NCBI GenBank assembly: GCA_900549235.1
Contig: URNT01000025.1
Span: 1 to 51,119 of the forward strand
Reading direction: 5' to 3'
DNA length: 51,119 nt
Source: an uncultured Clostridium sp.
Lineage (GTDB): Bacteria > Bacillota > Clostridia > Lachnospirales > Lachnospiraceae
A program made the translations under genes and the position numbers. This document shows positions 8,847-17,682 of this stretch, piece by piece (position 1 is the first letter of the stretch; each line of letters starts with the position of its first letter). The notes under the pieces were generated by a model, which ran no database searches, was not told where the DNA came from, and worked only from the letters and a program-made list of their open reading frames with translations.

Positions 8847-10160
8847 CTAACGGATAGAAAAGCCGCTTGTCAGCGTACATCTGCGTCTTCTTGCAAAATG
8901 TCTTGCGGATGTAGTTCCCTCACCGGTAGCTGTAGCAATCGTAAAACTGGTGTGTCCCTCTTTATCAAAACCAATTCCTAAAAGAGAGGCCCCGTTTTTT
9001 ACAAATACAGAAGTCTGCATTTTTTTAGCTGCCCGGTTTAGATGTTCGATTGATTCCGAATGAATCGTTGCCGTATGTTTATAGCCTTGCTCCAGTTCAA
9101 GAGCAATCTCCAGCATTTCATCAAAATTTTCTGCCTTAATTAGTGGAATTAAAGGCATTAAAAGCTCTATTGTTGCGAAAGGATGAAACTTTTTTGTTTC
9201 AGCTACAATCAGCTTTACAGAAGATGAACACTGAATCCCTGCATAAGCCAGGATTTCATCCGCACTTCTTCCCTCTAGCTTTTTATTGATCAGACCGTCT
9301 TCTGTAACAGCAGCATGCAGAAGCATTTGGATTTCAGCCTCATCCTTTACATAATACACTCCACTTTTTAGAAGCTCATATATAAAAAGATCAGCTACAT
9401 CCTTGACTACTATAATTGACTTTTCAGATGTACACATGAGGTTGTAGTCAAAAGATGCACCCTGGACAATGTCGCGGGCTGCTTTTGCAAGATCAGCGCT
9501 GCTGTCTACCATTGCAACTGGATTGGCAGGGCCGGCTCCAATTACCTTTTTGCCGCATGTCATAGCCCGCCGCAGAGAACTGCTTCCACCGGTACATACG
9601 ACCAGGTCTACATCCGGATGGCTCATCACCTCTGTGGTGTATCCCATAAGGCTTTCGTGAAGTGTTACAACCAGATTATCGATTCCGCATACATCCCGGA
9701 TTGTATTACTGATCAGAGCGGTTAAGAACTGAGAAACTTTAACCGCTCTTGGATGGGGACAGTGGATTACTGCATTGCCTGCTGCCAACATTCCGATTGT
9801 GTTGTTTATCAGCGTAGCACAGGGATTTGTACAGGGCTGAACCGCGCATACAACGCCGAATGAGGATAACTCATACAGAGTCATACCATGATCGCCTGTA
9901 TTGACCTCTGTAATCAGATCTTCAATACCCGGAGTTTTTTCTATGGCAAGCTCAATTTTCTTTATTTTATCCTGTACATTGCCCATACCTGTTTCTTCCA
10001 CTGTCATAACTGCGAGTCTGCTTATTTCAGTACGAAGCGCCTGTTTTACACGCTCCAGTATTTCCTGGCGTTCATTTAAGGTAAGCTCTGTATATCTTCC
10101 ATATGCTCCTTTTGCGGCTGATACTGCCTCTGTTACACTGGAATAAATACTACTTTCCAT
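8847..10160 (-). CDS. Second CoA-acylating aldehyde dehydrogenase, no encapsulation peptide
   Basis: This protein of about 437 aa belongs to the same superfamily as the gene at 4342 but lacks its N-terminal helix-plus-linker. The likely catalytic Cys lies in YNLMCTSEKS, with TNPCATLINNT and CTGGSSSLRRA as cofactor-region motifs. The C-terminus SGFSIR parallels the other enzyme's ADAFSIR, so the two are paralogues. ATG 10160 has better spacing from AAGGAGG than ATG 10169. It may handle a different aldehyde or form a mixed oligomer with the tagged enzyme; that is inference. Confidence 0.88.
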   Translation of the reverse strand: MESSIYSSVTEAVSAAKGAYGRYTELTLNERQEILERVKQALRTEISRLAVMTVEETGMGNVQDKIKKIELAIEKTPGIEDLITEVNTGDHGMTLYELSSFGVVCAVQPCTNPCATLINNTIGMLAAGNAVIHCPHPRAVKVSQFLTALISNTIRDVCGIDNLVVTLHESLMGYTTEVMSHPDVDLVVCTGGSSSLRRAMTCGKKVIGAGPANPVAMVDSSADLAKAARDIVQGASFDYNLMCTSEKSIIVVKDVADLFIYELLKSGVYYVKDEAEIQMLLHAAVTEDGLINKKLEGRSADEILAYAGIQCSSSVKLIVAETKKFHPFATIELLMPLIPLIKAENFDEMLEIALELEQGYKHTATIHSESIEHLNRAAKKMQTSVFVKNGASLLGIGFDKEGHTSFTIATATGEGTTSARHFARRRRCTLTSGFSIR

Positions 10161-10198
10161 GCCATTCATTCCCTCCTTTCTTTTAGGATAAGATATAT

Positions 10199-10465
10199 CT
10201 AAAGTGTATCCATTGTATCAACAATTCCAATGATTGCCATATCAATGACGGCTTCCCGTTTAGCCTTGTCAACACGTACAGAGGATCCCTGGCCGATCAG
10301 AACGATTTCACCGATTCCGGCTCCAACATAGTCCACAGCTACTTCTTCCGAGTCAATGAATTCTCCCTTGCCGTTAATCCTTCTGATGATCATCAGCTTG
10401 TAGCCTACAAGGGAGTTATCCTTACGGGTAGCTACTACTGTGCCGATTATCTTAGCTAATTTCAT
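10199..10465 (-). CDS. eutN: EutN/CcmL-type pentameric shell vertex protein (BMC-P)
   Basis: This protein of about 88 aa has the BMC-P pattern: MKLAKIIGTVVATRKDNSLVGYK at the start, VDYVGAGIGEIVLIGQGSS in the middle and a C-terminal hydrophobic AIIGIVD. Pentamers cap the vertices of the icosahedral shell. The ATG at 10465 is taken because the GTG at 10474 lacks a spaced ribosome binding site. It is the only pentamer gene in the locus. Confidence 0.93.
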   Translation of the reverse strand: MKLAKIIGTVVATRKDNSLVGYKLMIIRRINGKGEFIDSEEVAVDYVGAGIGEIVLIGQGSSVRVDKAKREAVIDMAIIGIVDTMDTL

Positions 10466-10509
10466 ACTGTTCACATTCCTTTCATAGAAATCGGGATCCT
10501 GGTCTAACT

Positions 10510-11025
10510 TTATTGAGCGTCTTCGCCGCTTTTATTTTTACGGCTGGTTCCGGTACTTTTTTTAGGAGTTGTTCCCTTGGCAGAAGAAGGCTTTTTTTGA
10601 ACTTCTTCTGTTGTTAATGTTTCCTCCTGAGGCTTCAAAAGCTCTGGGGCTTCTTCCTGTACATCCTCTGCCAATTCTTCTATCGTATCTGCCTGAGCAC
10701 ATTTATCTTCTGTCAAGACTGGCTTTACTTCTGCTTTCGGCTCCTGAGGCGTAGGATTACAAAATGTATGTTCAACATAATCCGAAGGCCTAGGGATTAC
10801 TTTCCATGAAACCAGTTTCTGATTTTCAAGGGCAATCTGACGGCCTGCCTGTACAGAAGCATTGACAGCACCTACATCTCCAACTGCCTTTACAGTCATA
10901 TATCCGGAACCCTTTGTATTTTCAACTTCCAGGATCTGAATATTAGCTGCTTTTGCCATTGTATCTGCTACAACAACTGCAGTAGAAAGCCCCTGGACTT
11001 CAACTAAACCCAATGCCTGCTTCAT
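10510..11025 (-). CDS. BMC-H shell protein with long charged C-terminal tail
   Basis: This 171-aa protein has an N-terminal BMC domain (about residues 1-90: KQALGLVEVQGLSTAVVVAD, VGDVGAVNASV, VIPRPSDYVE). About 80 low-complexity residues follow, rich in Glu, Pro, Thr and finally Lys (KSTGTSRKNKSG). Tailed BMC-H proteins such as PduK and EutK carry extra C-terminal domains, but this tail shows no recognisable fold and no Fe-S motif. It starts as ATGA on the stop of the upstream gene. It may face the lumen or cytosol and recruit a partner; that is inference. Confidence 0.9.
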   Translation of the reverse strand: MKQALGLVEVQGLSTAVVVADTMAKAANIQILEVENTKGSGYMTVKAVGDVGAVNASVQAGRQIALENQKLVSWKVIPRPSDYVEHTFCNPTPQEPKAEVKPVLTEDKCAQADTIEELAEDVQEEAPELLKPQEETLTTEEVQKKPSSAKGTTPKKSTGTSRKNKSGEDAQ

Positions 11026-11756
11026 CCTGTCACCTCACAATCTGTCTGTTTTAATTTTATGTTCAGAAACCTTGCCCGATCTCTTGCCATATCTGTCACA
11101 ATATCATTCGGTTTTAAATACAAAACACCTTCTGAAGCTAAAATCTGTACATTAGATGCAGTTATAACCCTTTTTTTGTCTTCCTGGGCCTGAGGAATAG
11201 AATCTTCTACAGGAGCATCGCTCCACAATTCTTCTAAATCACAGATTTCAATCCCGTATTCAAGAACCTGCCTGCAGTATTCCAGAATCCTGTTTATATA
11301 AGCCGGTTTTTCTTTACCAGAAAATTTAGTAAGCCCAGAACGCCAGAATACGATTCTGGCCCCTGCTTCAATACAGCTTTCAATCCACATAGTTTCAAAG
11401 GTATCGCTGATACAAAGTGCCGCCTTTGCAAGAATGTCTCGGGAAGTCACTGGAAACAGATTAATTGACTGCTCCAGATCATCAGGTTTTCTTTGGGAAC
11501 GGGATATGATACCGCAACAAGACTTAAATGTTCTGAGCCTTTTTTCATATTCCCCGTCAATCCATTCATCGGGGATGACGGGATAAATACAGTACAGCTC
11601 TACTTCATCCATTTTTTTCAAAAAGGCTTCATACTGATCATTCCAAACAGACAGGCATATCATATAAAGCTTTTGCTTATCCTCGCCGCTCAGCTCCTTT
11701 AAAATACGCAGTACCAGCTTTTTAAGATCATTTTCGCTGATATGCAACTCATTCAC
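11022..11756 (-). CDS. GRM-locus protein of unknown function, EutQ/flavoprotein-like C-terminal motif
   Basis: This 244-aa protein has no confidently recognised function. The first 20 residues (MNELHISENDLKKLVLRILK) form an amphipathic helix like an encapsulation peptide. The middle (about 30-180) looks like an alpha/beta fold and contains several Cys. The C-terminal 40 residues (VITASNVQILASEGVLYLKP, then DIVTDMARDRARFLNIKL) match a motif of the form VIT..DV....G.....IVT..A.D.A that recurs in proteins of BMC loci. It is translationally coupled to the tailed shell protein. A luminal scaffold or flavoprotein-like role is possible. Confidence 0.7.
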   Translation of the reverse strand: MNELHISENDLKKLVLRILKELSGEDKQKLYMICLSVWNDQYEAFLKKMDEVELYCIYPVIPDEWIDGEYEKRLRTFKSCCGIISRSQRKPDDLEQSINLFPVTSRDILAKAALCISDTFETMWIESCIEAGARIVFWRSGLTKFSGKEKPAYINRILEYCRQVLEYGIEICDLEELWSDAPVEDSIPQAQEDKKRVITASNVQILASEGVLYLKPNDIVTDMARDRARFLNIKLKQTDCEVTG

Positions 11757-11839
11757 CTCGTTTCAAAGAATTCCCCTATCCAACGGATAAGGGAATTCCC
11801 GCTGCAACTGCTGAAAGACCTATATTCTATCTGTTGCGG

Positions 11840-12118
11840 TTATTCAAGATGTGGCAGAATCTTTTCTACATCCGTATGAGGGCGTGGAATTACATGGGTT
11901 GATACAACCTCTCCCACTGCTGCTGCAGAAGCAGCGCCGGCATCTGTTGCCGCTTTTACAGCGCCTACGTCACCTCTGACCATTACAGTAACGAGACCAG
12001 ATCCAATTTTTTCATATCCTACTAAAGTAACGTTAGCAGCTTTTACCATTGCATCGGCTGCTTCAATTGCACCGACTAATCCTTTTGTCTCAACCATACC
12101 TAATGCATCTGCATTCAT
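11840..12118 (-). CDS. pduA: BMC-H hexameric shell protein (PduA-like), copy 2
   Basis: This 92-aa single BMC-domain protein (ADALGMVETKGLVGAIEAAD, KIGSGLVTVMVRGDVGAVKA, HVIPRPHTDVEKILP) is very similar to the copy at 7328-7606. It differs mainly in Ala/Ser/Thr positions and the last residues. It lies directly downstream of the PduB-like gene, the order seen for pduA and pduB in pdu operons though reversed. The AGGAGG site is well placed. Two near-identical facet proteins allow mixed hexamers or higher dosage. Confidence 0.95.
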   Translation of the reverse strand: MNADALGMVETKGLVGAIEAADAMVKAANVTLVGYEKIGSGLVTVMVRGDVGAVKAATDAGAASAAAVGEVVSTHVIPRPHTDVEKILPHLE

Positions 12119-12165
12119 ATATGAACCTCCTTGATCATTGTCCTATCCCTATGTATATCTGCTTT

Positions 12166-12960
12166 TTAGATATAGGGGGTTGTTGTAGATTTAGGCTCAT
12201 CTCCTAATGCGCCCAGCATCTTCTTGCCAGCTTCGATAGCGGCTTTAACAGCCTGCCTTACTGCTCCGGAATCTCCGGTAAATGTAAGAAGCACCTCGTT
12301 TGAATAGCTGGTGCCGTGAGCAGGTGAGCTATATGCCACAACCTCTACATTTGCAGCTTTTACTGCAATATCAGCCAGAACCGCGCCAATTGCAGCAGGT
12401 CCTGCGCAGGTCATGCCAAACGCTCTCCCAAGAGGAGCACCCAATGCCTTTTCAAGACAATAGCTAGCTCTTGCTGTATACTGGAATTCAAGATGTCCTG
12501 CATCGTTGCCGTATACATCACCGAAATATTTCGGAAGCACCTGAAGGGCGATTTCGACTGCTCTCCTTGCATCTGATACGTCATCTGCGCCGATATAGAT
12601 CAAGCTTCCATGCCCTGCGCCGCCTTTTGTATCTCTTGGAAGTTCTACAGAAATAATCTCGGTATTCGTTGCTTTAACAGCCTCATCAACAGCCCAGATC
12701 TGAGGACCAGCGCCCACTCTGCCTCCGATAATACCAACTGAACGGTATTTACCCAATTTCATAACATCTACAAGCATAGGATCTACACTGGCAATTACCA
12801 AACCAATGGTATCGCCGATAGCGGTCCCTACAAACTCTGTAAGGCCTATCCCATTGCTCTGCTTGGGAGCCGGAACTGCTTCAGAAACCTGTGCTGTCTG
12901 TTTAATCCCTAATTCATCAGAAACCTGCTTCATTACTTTTTCAATTAACTGTTGATCCAT
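12166..12960 (-). CDS. pduB: PduB-like tandem-BMC (BMC-T) shell protein
   Basis: This protein of about 264 aa has two BMC domains in tandem. It closely follows PduB: LTEFVGTAIGDTIGLVIASV, VDEAVKATNTEIISVELPRD, TKGGAGHGSLIYIG, YTARASYCLEKALGAPLGRA, AYSSPAHGTSYSNE and DSGAVRQAVKAA. Trimers form pseudohexamers with a gated pore. The N-terminal extension (MDQQLIEKVMKQVSDELG plus linker) resembles the PduB N-terminus that attaches shell to core. ATG 12960 follows GGAGGAAAAAG; the longer frame overlapping the activase gene is not used. Confidence 0.94.
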   Translation of the reverse strand: MDQQLIEKVMKQVSDELGIKQTAQVSEAVPAPKQSNGIGLTEFVGTAIGDTIGLVIASVDPMLVDVMKLGKYRSVGIIGGRVGAGPQIWAVDEAVKATNTEIISVELPRDTKGGAGHGSLIYIGADDVSDARRAVEIALQVLPKYFGDVYGNDAGHLEFQYTARASYCLEKALGAPLGRAFGMTCAGPAAIGAVLADIAVKAANVEVVAYSSPAHGTSYSNEVLLTFTGDSGAVRQAVKAAIEAGKKMLGALGDEPKSTTTPYI

Positions 12961-12986
12961 TCTTTTTCCTCCATTCTTTAACGTCC

Positions 12987-13904
12987 CTAGCCGCCAATGA
13001 TACACTGAAGACCGCAGCTTTCAACTACTGCCTTGCATTCTCCCAAATCTTCAGGGTGCAGAGGCTTGATATGGCCCAGCTGATAGTCCTTCCCCATAAG
13101 GTCATATTTATTCTCACCGAACGAATGATATGGCAGCAGATGTATAGTCCGCACACCGGTCAGGGTTTTCGCATATTCAGCGATCTTTCGGATTGCTTCA
13201 ACTGAATAGTTAAAACCAGGAATGACCGGAACACGAATAACGGTGCTGGAAATTTGACTAATACGGGGAGCATTTTTAAGAACCAGTTCATTCGTTCCCC
13301 CTGTAAACGTTCTATGAACATCTTTATCCATATGCTTAATATCCAGCAATACGGTATCTACATATGGAATTACCTGTTCGATCGCGGCCTCACTTCCGAT
13401 TCCTGTGGTCTCAATCGCGGTATTCCAGCCCTGTCCCTTGCATGCCTGCAAAAGTTCGGAGGCAAATTCGTACTGCATCAGTGGTTCGCCGCCGGATAAG
13501 GTGATCCCGCCCCCAGAACGCCGGTAGGTTGTAGCATCCTTTTTCAGTTCACAGATTACCTGCTGTACTGACATCGTTTTTCCCTTTAGAACCAGAGCTC
13601 CTCCGGGACATGCATTCACACATTCACCACACCCGCTGCACACAGTTCTGTCAATCCAGGTTTTATGATCAGGGCTGATCGCCCCCCGCTTGCAGGCTGT
13701 TATACAACGCCCACAATGGAGGCAATCATCCTTTTTATACATAACAACAGGCTTTACACTTTGTGATTCCGGATTGCTGCACCACTGGCATGAAAGAGGA
13801 CAGCCTTTTAAAAACACGATGGTCCTAATTCCTGGTCCGTCATGCAGGGAAAACCTCTGTATATCAAATACAGTTCCCGTTAAATTATAATTGATTGAAT
13901 CCAT
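12987..13904 (-). CDS. Glycyl radical enzyme activase (radical SAM)
   Basis: This 305-aa activase has the radical-SAM cluster motif CPLSCQWC near residue 35. Two ferredoxin-type 4Fe-4S motifs follow (CLHCGRCITAC and CSGCGECVNAC, about 74-115), then the SAM-binding GGITLSGGEPLMQ. It abstracts a hydrogen from the glycine of the partner enzyme to install the radical. It lies 35 nt downstream of its partner gene. The two-cluster insert is typical of activases for dehydratase- and CutD-type enzymes and is absent from the pyruvate formate-lyase activase. Confidence 0.94.
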   Translation of the reverse strand: MDSINYNLTGTVFDIQRFSLHDGPGIRTIVFLKGCPLSCQWCSNPESQSVKPVVMYKKDDCLHCGRCITACKRGAISPDHKTWIDRTVCSGCGECVNACPGGALVLKGKTMSVQQVICELKKDATTYRRSGGGITLSGGEPLMQYEFASELLQACKGQGWNTAIETTGIGSEAAIEQVIPYVDTVLLDIKHMDKDVHRTFTGGTNELVLKNAPRISQISSTVIRVPVIPGFNYSVEAIRKIAEYAKTLTGVRTIHLLPYHSFGENKYDLMGKDYQLGHIKPLHPEDLGECKAVVESCGLQCIIGG

Positions 13905-13939
13905 GCCAGACTCCCTTCATCCTGGTACCTGCAGCAAAA

Positions 13940-16471
13940 TCAGAAAGTCTGCTCGGTACGGCTGATAATGTCATCCTGTACCTCTTTTGCAAGTACCGTA
14001 AACTGTGCGCTGTAGCCGGCTACACGAACAACCAGATCCTTGTATTGCTCCGGATTTGCCTGAGCAGCTAACAGAGTTGCTCTGTCAATTACATTAAACT
14101 GTACATGCATTCCCTTGTGATCAAAATAGGAACGTACAACAGAAGCAAATCTCATCAGACCCTCATCTCCTGCAAGAGCAGATGGAAGGAATTTCTGATT
14201 ATACAGAGTGCCGTTAGAATAGTTTGCATGATCCAGCTTTGCTACGGACATTGCTGCAGCAGTCGGACCATTGGTATCCTTGCCCTGTCTTGGAGATACG
14301 CCGTCTGCCAGAGGTGCCTTTGCAAGTCTTCCGTCCGGAAGTGCTGCAACATCCTTGCCAAACAGTACATTAGCAGATACAGGATAGCATCCGGCCTGGA
14401 ACTGTCCGCCTCTTGGATTGGTATATTTTTCTACCTCGTAGGAATAGATCTGTCCGCATCGTCTTGCAATCATATCCACTTCATCAATATCGTTACCAAA
14501 CCACGGAGTGTTTTCCATGATCCTCTTAATATTTGCATAATCCCCGCTGCCTGCAGCCGGTGCTGCTGGCTGTGCTGCAAGCTGAGACTGAAGCTCTGCC
14601 AGGTTAATAGAACCATTGTTGCTGAGGATTCTCTTTACAGCTTCGTAGATCCTCTCCTCATCGCTGCAGGCAGTGGCAGCCGGTGCTGCAGCATTGCAAG
14701 AATAGCCGAAATTATGAGCCAAAGCTTCTTTTAACTGAGCCATTGTAACTTCCTTGCTTTCAAAAACGTGTTTTTTGATCGCACATAAGGAATCACCGGA
14801 ATCTGCCACACCAAATGCCTGAGGTCCTGTAAAGTTATAGATCGCTCCGCCTTCCTGAACACTCTTGCCTCGTCCAATACAGTCATCAACCAGAGCAGAC
14901 AGGAATGGAAGGGGGGCTCTCTCTGCATGTGCAAAATCCACACAGTTGTCAGCCTCAGCAAGATGATATACAAAGTATTCCATCTGCTTTTTATAAGCCT
15001 CAAAAATATCTTCCAGGCAGGTAAAGGAAGTCATATCTCCAGTTACCGGGCCTAACTGCTTGTCTCCCACTTTGCCATTGTTAAGAGTGATCTCAAGAAC
15101 CTTGGCGATATTAAAGAATGCGGCATCATGCCATCCTTCCGTCTTATGCGGGCACTGAGGCTCTACACAGCCTATGATACAGTAGCTTCTTGCATCTGCT
15201 AAAGATACGCCTCTGTTGCACAGTGCGGGAATGATAACCTCGTCATTATACATCGCAGGAACACCCAGACCCAGGCGTGTTACTTCACAGGCCCGGTATA
15301 AGAATTCATCCGGCGTATTCTGATGAACACGGATCGAGAAGGATGGCGCTGGAAGCTGTACATGAGCAACGGCTTCCATACACATATAGGAAACATCGTT
15401 GGTGGCATCAAGTCCGTCCTCTGTCTGTCCGCCTACAATCAGGTTCTGGAATACGGCATATCCTGCAAATGCCTGGGCAGAAACCTCATCACGGGTCTTG
15501 TTTACATCATTTAACTTCACCCAGATACAGTCAACCAGTTCCTGGGCAAATTCTTTGGAAATAGCGGTATCTGCTTTCAGGAACGGATACATATACTGGT
15601 CAAAGCGTCCTGGAGAAATGGAATGTCCATTTGCCTCAATCTGCAGAAGGATCTGCACAAACCAGAATGCCTGGCATGCTTCGTAGAAATTGGTGGCTCC
15701 GCGCTCAGGAACACGATCACAGTTGGCTGCAATCTGCAGTAACTCAGCTTTTCTTATCGGATCTGGGCATGCAGCTGCCATCTCTCTTGCTTTTGCCGCA
15801 TAGCGGTGTGCAAAATTGATAGCTGCAGTATATGTAATAACAATTGCCTCATAGAAATTTTTCTTTTTGATATATTCCGGATCACTGGTATCCAGGCGGT
15901 TCATAGCCTCGATCACCTGCTTGATAATCCCGGTAAAGCCAATGTTAAGAACCTTGCCGTAATCAACACACACATGACCTACACCGCCATAGAAATAGTT
16001 TCCTACGGTGAATACCCCATTAGCAATACAGTCTTTTGTCTCTTTTGACATATAGGAATCAGCCAGAGCGCTGGTAGTTCTGCCTTCCCAGTATTTAAAA
16101 GCCTCACGAAGCTCATCTGCTGTTTCCTTAGGAATCTGGAATGGGTCTGCCATTCGGCTTCCCATTGTTTCAAACTCTTTCTCTACCCAATCGTAAGAGA
16201 ATTCAGGACAGATCTCAGTCGAACGGAGATTTTTTGTAATAGAGCCTACAATCAGCTCATCATCATGAATCGTAACAGGAAGATTATTGAAAATCTTCTC
16301 AGCTGCTTTTGCACGTCTCATAATAGGAGATAAGCCCTCTGTCTCCTTATAGGATTCTGTTACAAGGACTGCTCTCTCAGACTCAACATATGGAATTGCA
16401 TCCACAATTGCCTTTTTCAGTCTTTTCACTCTCTCAGTCGGCTCTGTAAACCCTTTTGCTAACATAAACAT
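13940..16471 (-). CDS. Diol dehydratase-type glycyl radical enzyme (1,2-propanediol/glycerol), microcompartment signature enzyme
   Basis: This 843-aa glycyl radical enzyme has a thiyl Cys435 with Glu437 in IIGCVEPQ and the radical Gly819 in RVAGYSA. Asp449 in EGWHDAAFF matches the substrate Asp of C. butyricum glycerol dehydratase, as do His in GVGHVCVDYG and His-Ser in NGHSISPGRFDQY. Choline lyase has Thr and Tyr at +13 and +17 from the Cys, whereas here they are His and Phe. A segment of about 54 residues (about 588-641), Ala/Pro-rich with a helix DEERIYEAVKRILSNN, is extra relative to glycerol dehydratase and resembles an encapsulation peptide. Likely substrate is 1,2-propanediol; glycerol is possible. 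Confidence 0.9.
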   Translation of the reverse strand: MFMLAKGFTEPTERVKRLKKAIVDAIPYVESERAVLVTESYKETEGLSPIMRRAKAAEKIFNNLPVTIHDDELIVGSITKNLRSTEICPEFSYDWVEKEFETMGSRMADPFQIPKETADELREAFKYWEGRTTSALADSYMSKETKDCIANGVFTVGNYFYGGVGHVCVDYGKVLNIGFTGIIKQVIEAMNRLDTSDPEYIKKKNFYEAIVITYTAAINFAHRYAAKAREMAAACPDPIRKAELLQIAANCDRVPERGATNFYEACQAFWFVQILLQIEANGHSISPGRFDQYMYPFLKADTAISKEFAQELVDCIWVKLNDVNKTRDEVSAQAFAGYAVFQNLIVGGQTEDGLDATNDVSYMCMEAVAHVQLPAPSFSIRVHQNTPDEFLYRACEVTRLGLGVPAMYNDEVIIPALCNRGVSLADARSYCIIGCVEPQCPHKTEGWHDAAFFNIAKVLEITLNNGKVGDKQLGPVTGDMTSFTCLEDIFEAYKKQMEYFVYHLAEADNCVDFAHAERAPLPFLSALVDDCIGRGKSVQEGGAIYNFTGPQAFGVADSGDSLCAIKKHVFESKEVTMAQLKEALAHNFGYSCNAAAPAATACSDEERIYEAVKRILSNNGSINLAELQSQLAAQPAAPAAGSGDYANIKRIMENTPWFGNDIDEVDMIARRCGQIYSYEVEKYTNPRGGQFQAGCYPVSANVLFGKDVAALPDGRLAKAPLADGVSPRQGKDTNGPTAAAMSVAKLDHANYSNGTLYNQKFLPSALAGDEGLMRFASVVRSYFDHKGMHVQFNVIDRATLLAAQANPEQYKDLVVRVAGYSAQFTVLAKEVQDDIISRTEQTF

Positions 16472-16585
16472 CCTCCTTTATTTTTATTAAAGTTTTTCTG
16501 TTTAAAAGAAATACACAGATCACCCCATGTGTTCTTCTTTCCCCATCATATATCATTCCCCTCGAAAAGAAGGCATATTTTCAAA

Positions 16586-16610
16586 ACGTAAAAAATGTAA
16601 AATCCAAACT
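16586..16610 (-). promoter_or_regulatory. Candidate AraC-regulator site upstream of the dehydratase gene
   Basis: This 25-bp element starts with ACG and ends with ATGTAAAATCCAAACT (plus strand). The last 16 bp recur exactly at 18161-18176, and 19 of 25 bp match 20858-20882. It lies 115-139 nt before the dehydratase start codon and in the same orientation as the other copies. Asymmetric sites upstream of the promoter fit AraC-type activators. Assignment to the local response regulator is inference. Confidence 0.6.
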
Positions 16611-16621
16611 TTTTTATAATC

Positions 16622-17194
16622 TCAGCAGAAAGTTATTCCCAACAGTCTGAGAAACTCTTTTAAGAGCTCTGTATTGCCTGGCCAGGCAGGGGAAGTAACA
16701 AGATTTCCGCAGATTACTGCTTCATAAGGTTCCCTATCTTCAAATATACCCCCAGATGCCAGAACCTCCGGCTTGACAGCCGGATAAGCGGTGACTGTCC
16801 TTCCTTTTAGCACATCTGCCGCAGTAAGGATCTGTACTCCATGACAAATTGCTGCTACTGGCTTATTCAGTTCCATAAAAAAACGGACAATGTCCAGCAC
16901 GCGGCTGTCCAGCCTTAAATATTCTGGAGCCCTTCCACCTGTAAGAAATAAACCATCATAAAGATCCAGTTTTAAATAATCAAAAGAAGCATTCAGCAGA
17001 AAATTATGTCCGGGCTTTTCAGAATAGGTCTGATCCCCTTCAAAATCATGGATTGCTGTTTTGATGATTTCTCCCGCCTTTTTCCCCGGACAGACAACAT
17101 CTACCTTTATTCCTGCCATCATCAAAGCCTGAAAGGGAACCATTACCTCATAATCCTCTGTATAATCGCCTGCCAGCATCAGTATATGTTTCAT
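16622..17194 (-). CDS. DJ-1/PfpI family protein
   Basis: This 190-aa flavodoxin-like protein of the class I glutamine amidotransferase-like superfamily has the nucleophile elbow AICHGVQILTAAD near residue 115, with Cys, and GDYTEDYEVMVPFQ and GGRAPEYLR as expected. Members include deglycase-, protease- and chaperone-like proteins. Inside an aldehyde-producing locus it may help with carbonyl damage, though this is inference. It lies between eutP and the dehydratase gene, and the dehydratase has its own upstream motif. Confidence 0.85.
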   Translation of the reverse strand: MKHILMLAGDYTEDYEVMVPFQALMMAGIKVDVVCPGKKAGEIIKTAIHDFEGDQTYSEKPGHNFLLNASFDYLKLDLYDGLFLTGGRAPEYLRLDSRVLDIVRFFMELNKPVAAICHGVQILTAADVLKGRTVTAYPAVKPEVLASGGIFEDREPYEAVICGNLVTSPAWPGNTELLKEFLRLLGITFC

Positions 17195-17198
17195 ATTC

Positions 17199-17663
17199 TT
17201 ATATCTTCTCCTCTCTATCCCATGGCATTCTGTCTCCGTCTTCGCTTAGATACTCCAGTATCTCTCCTACTCCCTCTCCCGTTACAGAGCTGACATAAAA
17301 GATTTTTTTACATCCGCAAAGCTCTAACCACATGGTGGCAAGATCGACTCTTGCGTCAGGCTGATCGATCTGTGTTACAATCCCAACCACATCTCTGGTA
17401 GCAAGAGAAACAATATTAGGACTGTAAAGAGAGTAATCCTCTACCGCACTCATCAGAAGCCCTATAACATCTGCCTCGTAAGAATAAAGAATCAATGCTC
17501 TTGCCAGAATCTTGTTTTCAGCATACTCTCCTGGCGTGTCAATGATCACATCATAGTGGTTGATGTACTGCGTCTTATGATATGTGATCTTTTTTCCTTT
17601 AAGGGCTTGAGTCAGGGTTGTTTTTCCTGCACCGCTGCGTCCTACCAGCATTATTTTTTTCAT
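17199..17663 (-). CDS. eutP: EutP/PduV-like small GTPase
   Basis: This 154-aa Ras-like GTP-binding protein has the P-loop GRSGAGKTTL (residues 8-17), the G3-like DTPGEY and the G4-like TQIDQPDA. PduV and EutP are regular accessory proteins of BMC loci. PduV associates with the outside of compartments and affects their movement, while acetate-kinase activity was reported for one EutP. No acyl kinase exists in this locus, so the latter possibility is worth noting. It lies between the EutS-like shell gene and the DJ-1 gene with short gaps. Confidence 0.88.
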   Translation of the reverse strand: MKKIMLVGRSGAGKTTLTQALKGKKITYHKTQYINHYDVIIDTPGEYAENKILARALILYSYEADVIGLLMSAVEDYSLYSPNIVSLATRDVVGIVTQIDQPDARVDLATMWLELCGCKKIFYVSSVTGEGVGEILEYLSEDGDRMPWDREEKI

Positions 17664-17682
17664 CGGATTTTCCTCCGGCTCA

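Noticed and set aside
13940..16471. Choline TMA-lyase (CutC) assignment
   Set aside because: The positions +13 and +17 from the active Cys are His and Phe, not the Thr and Tyr of CutC, while the diol-dehydratase Asp (+14), His and His-Ser residues are present.
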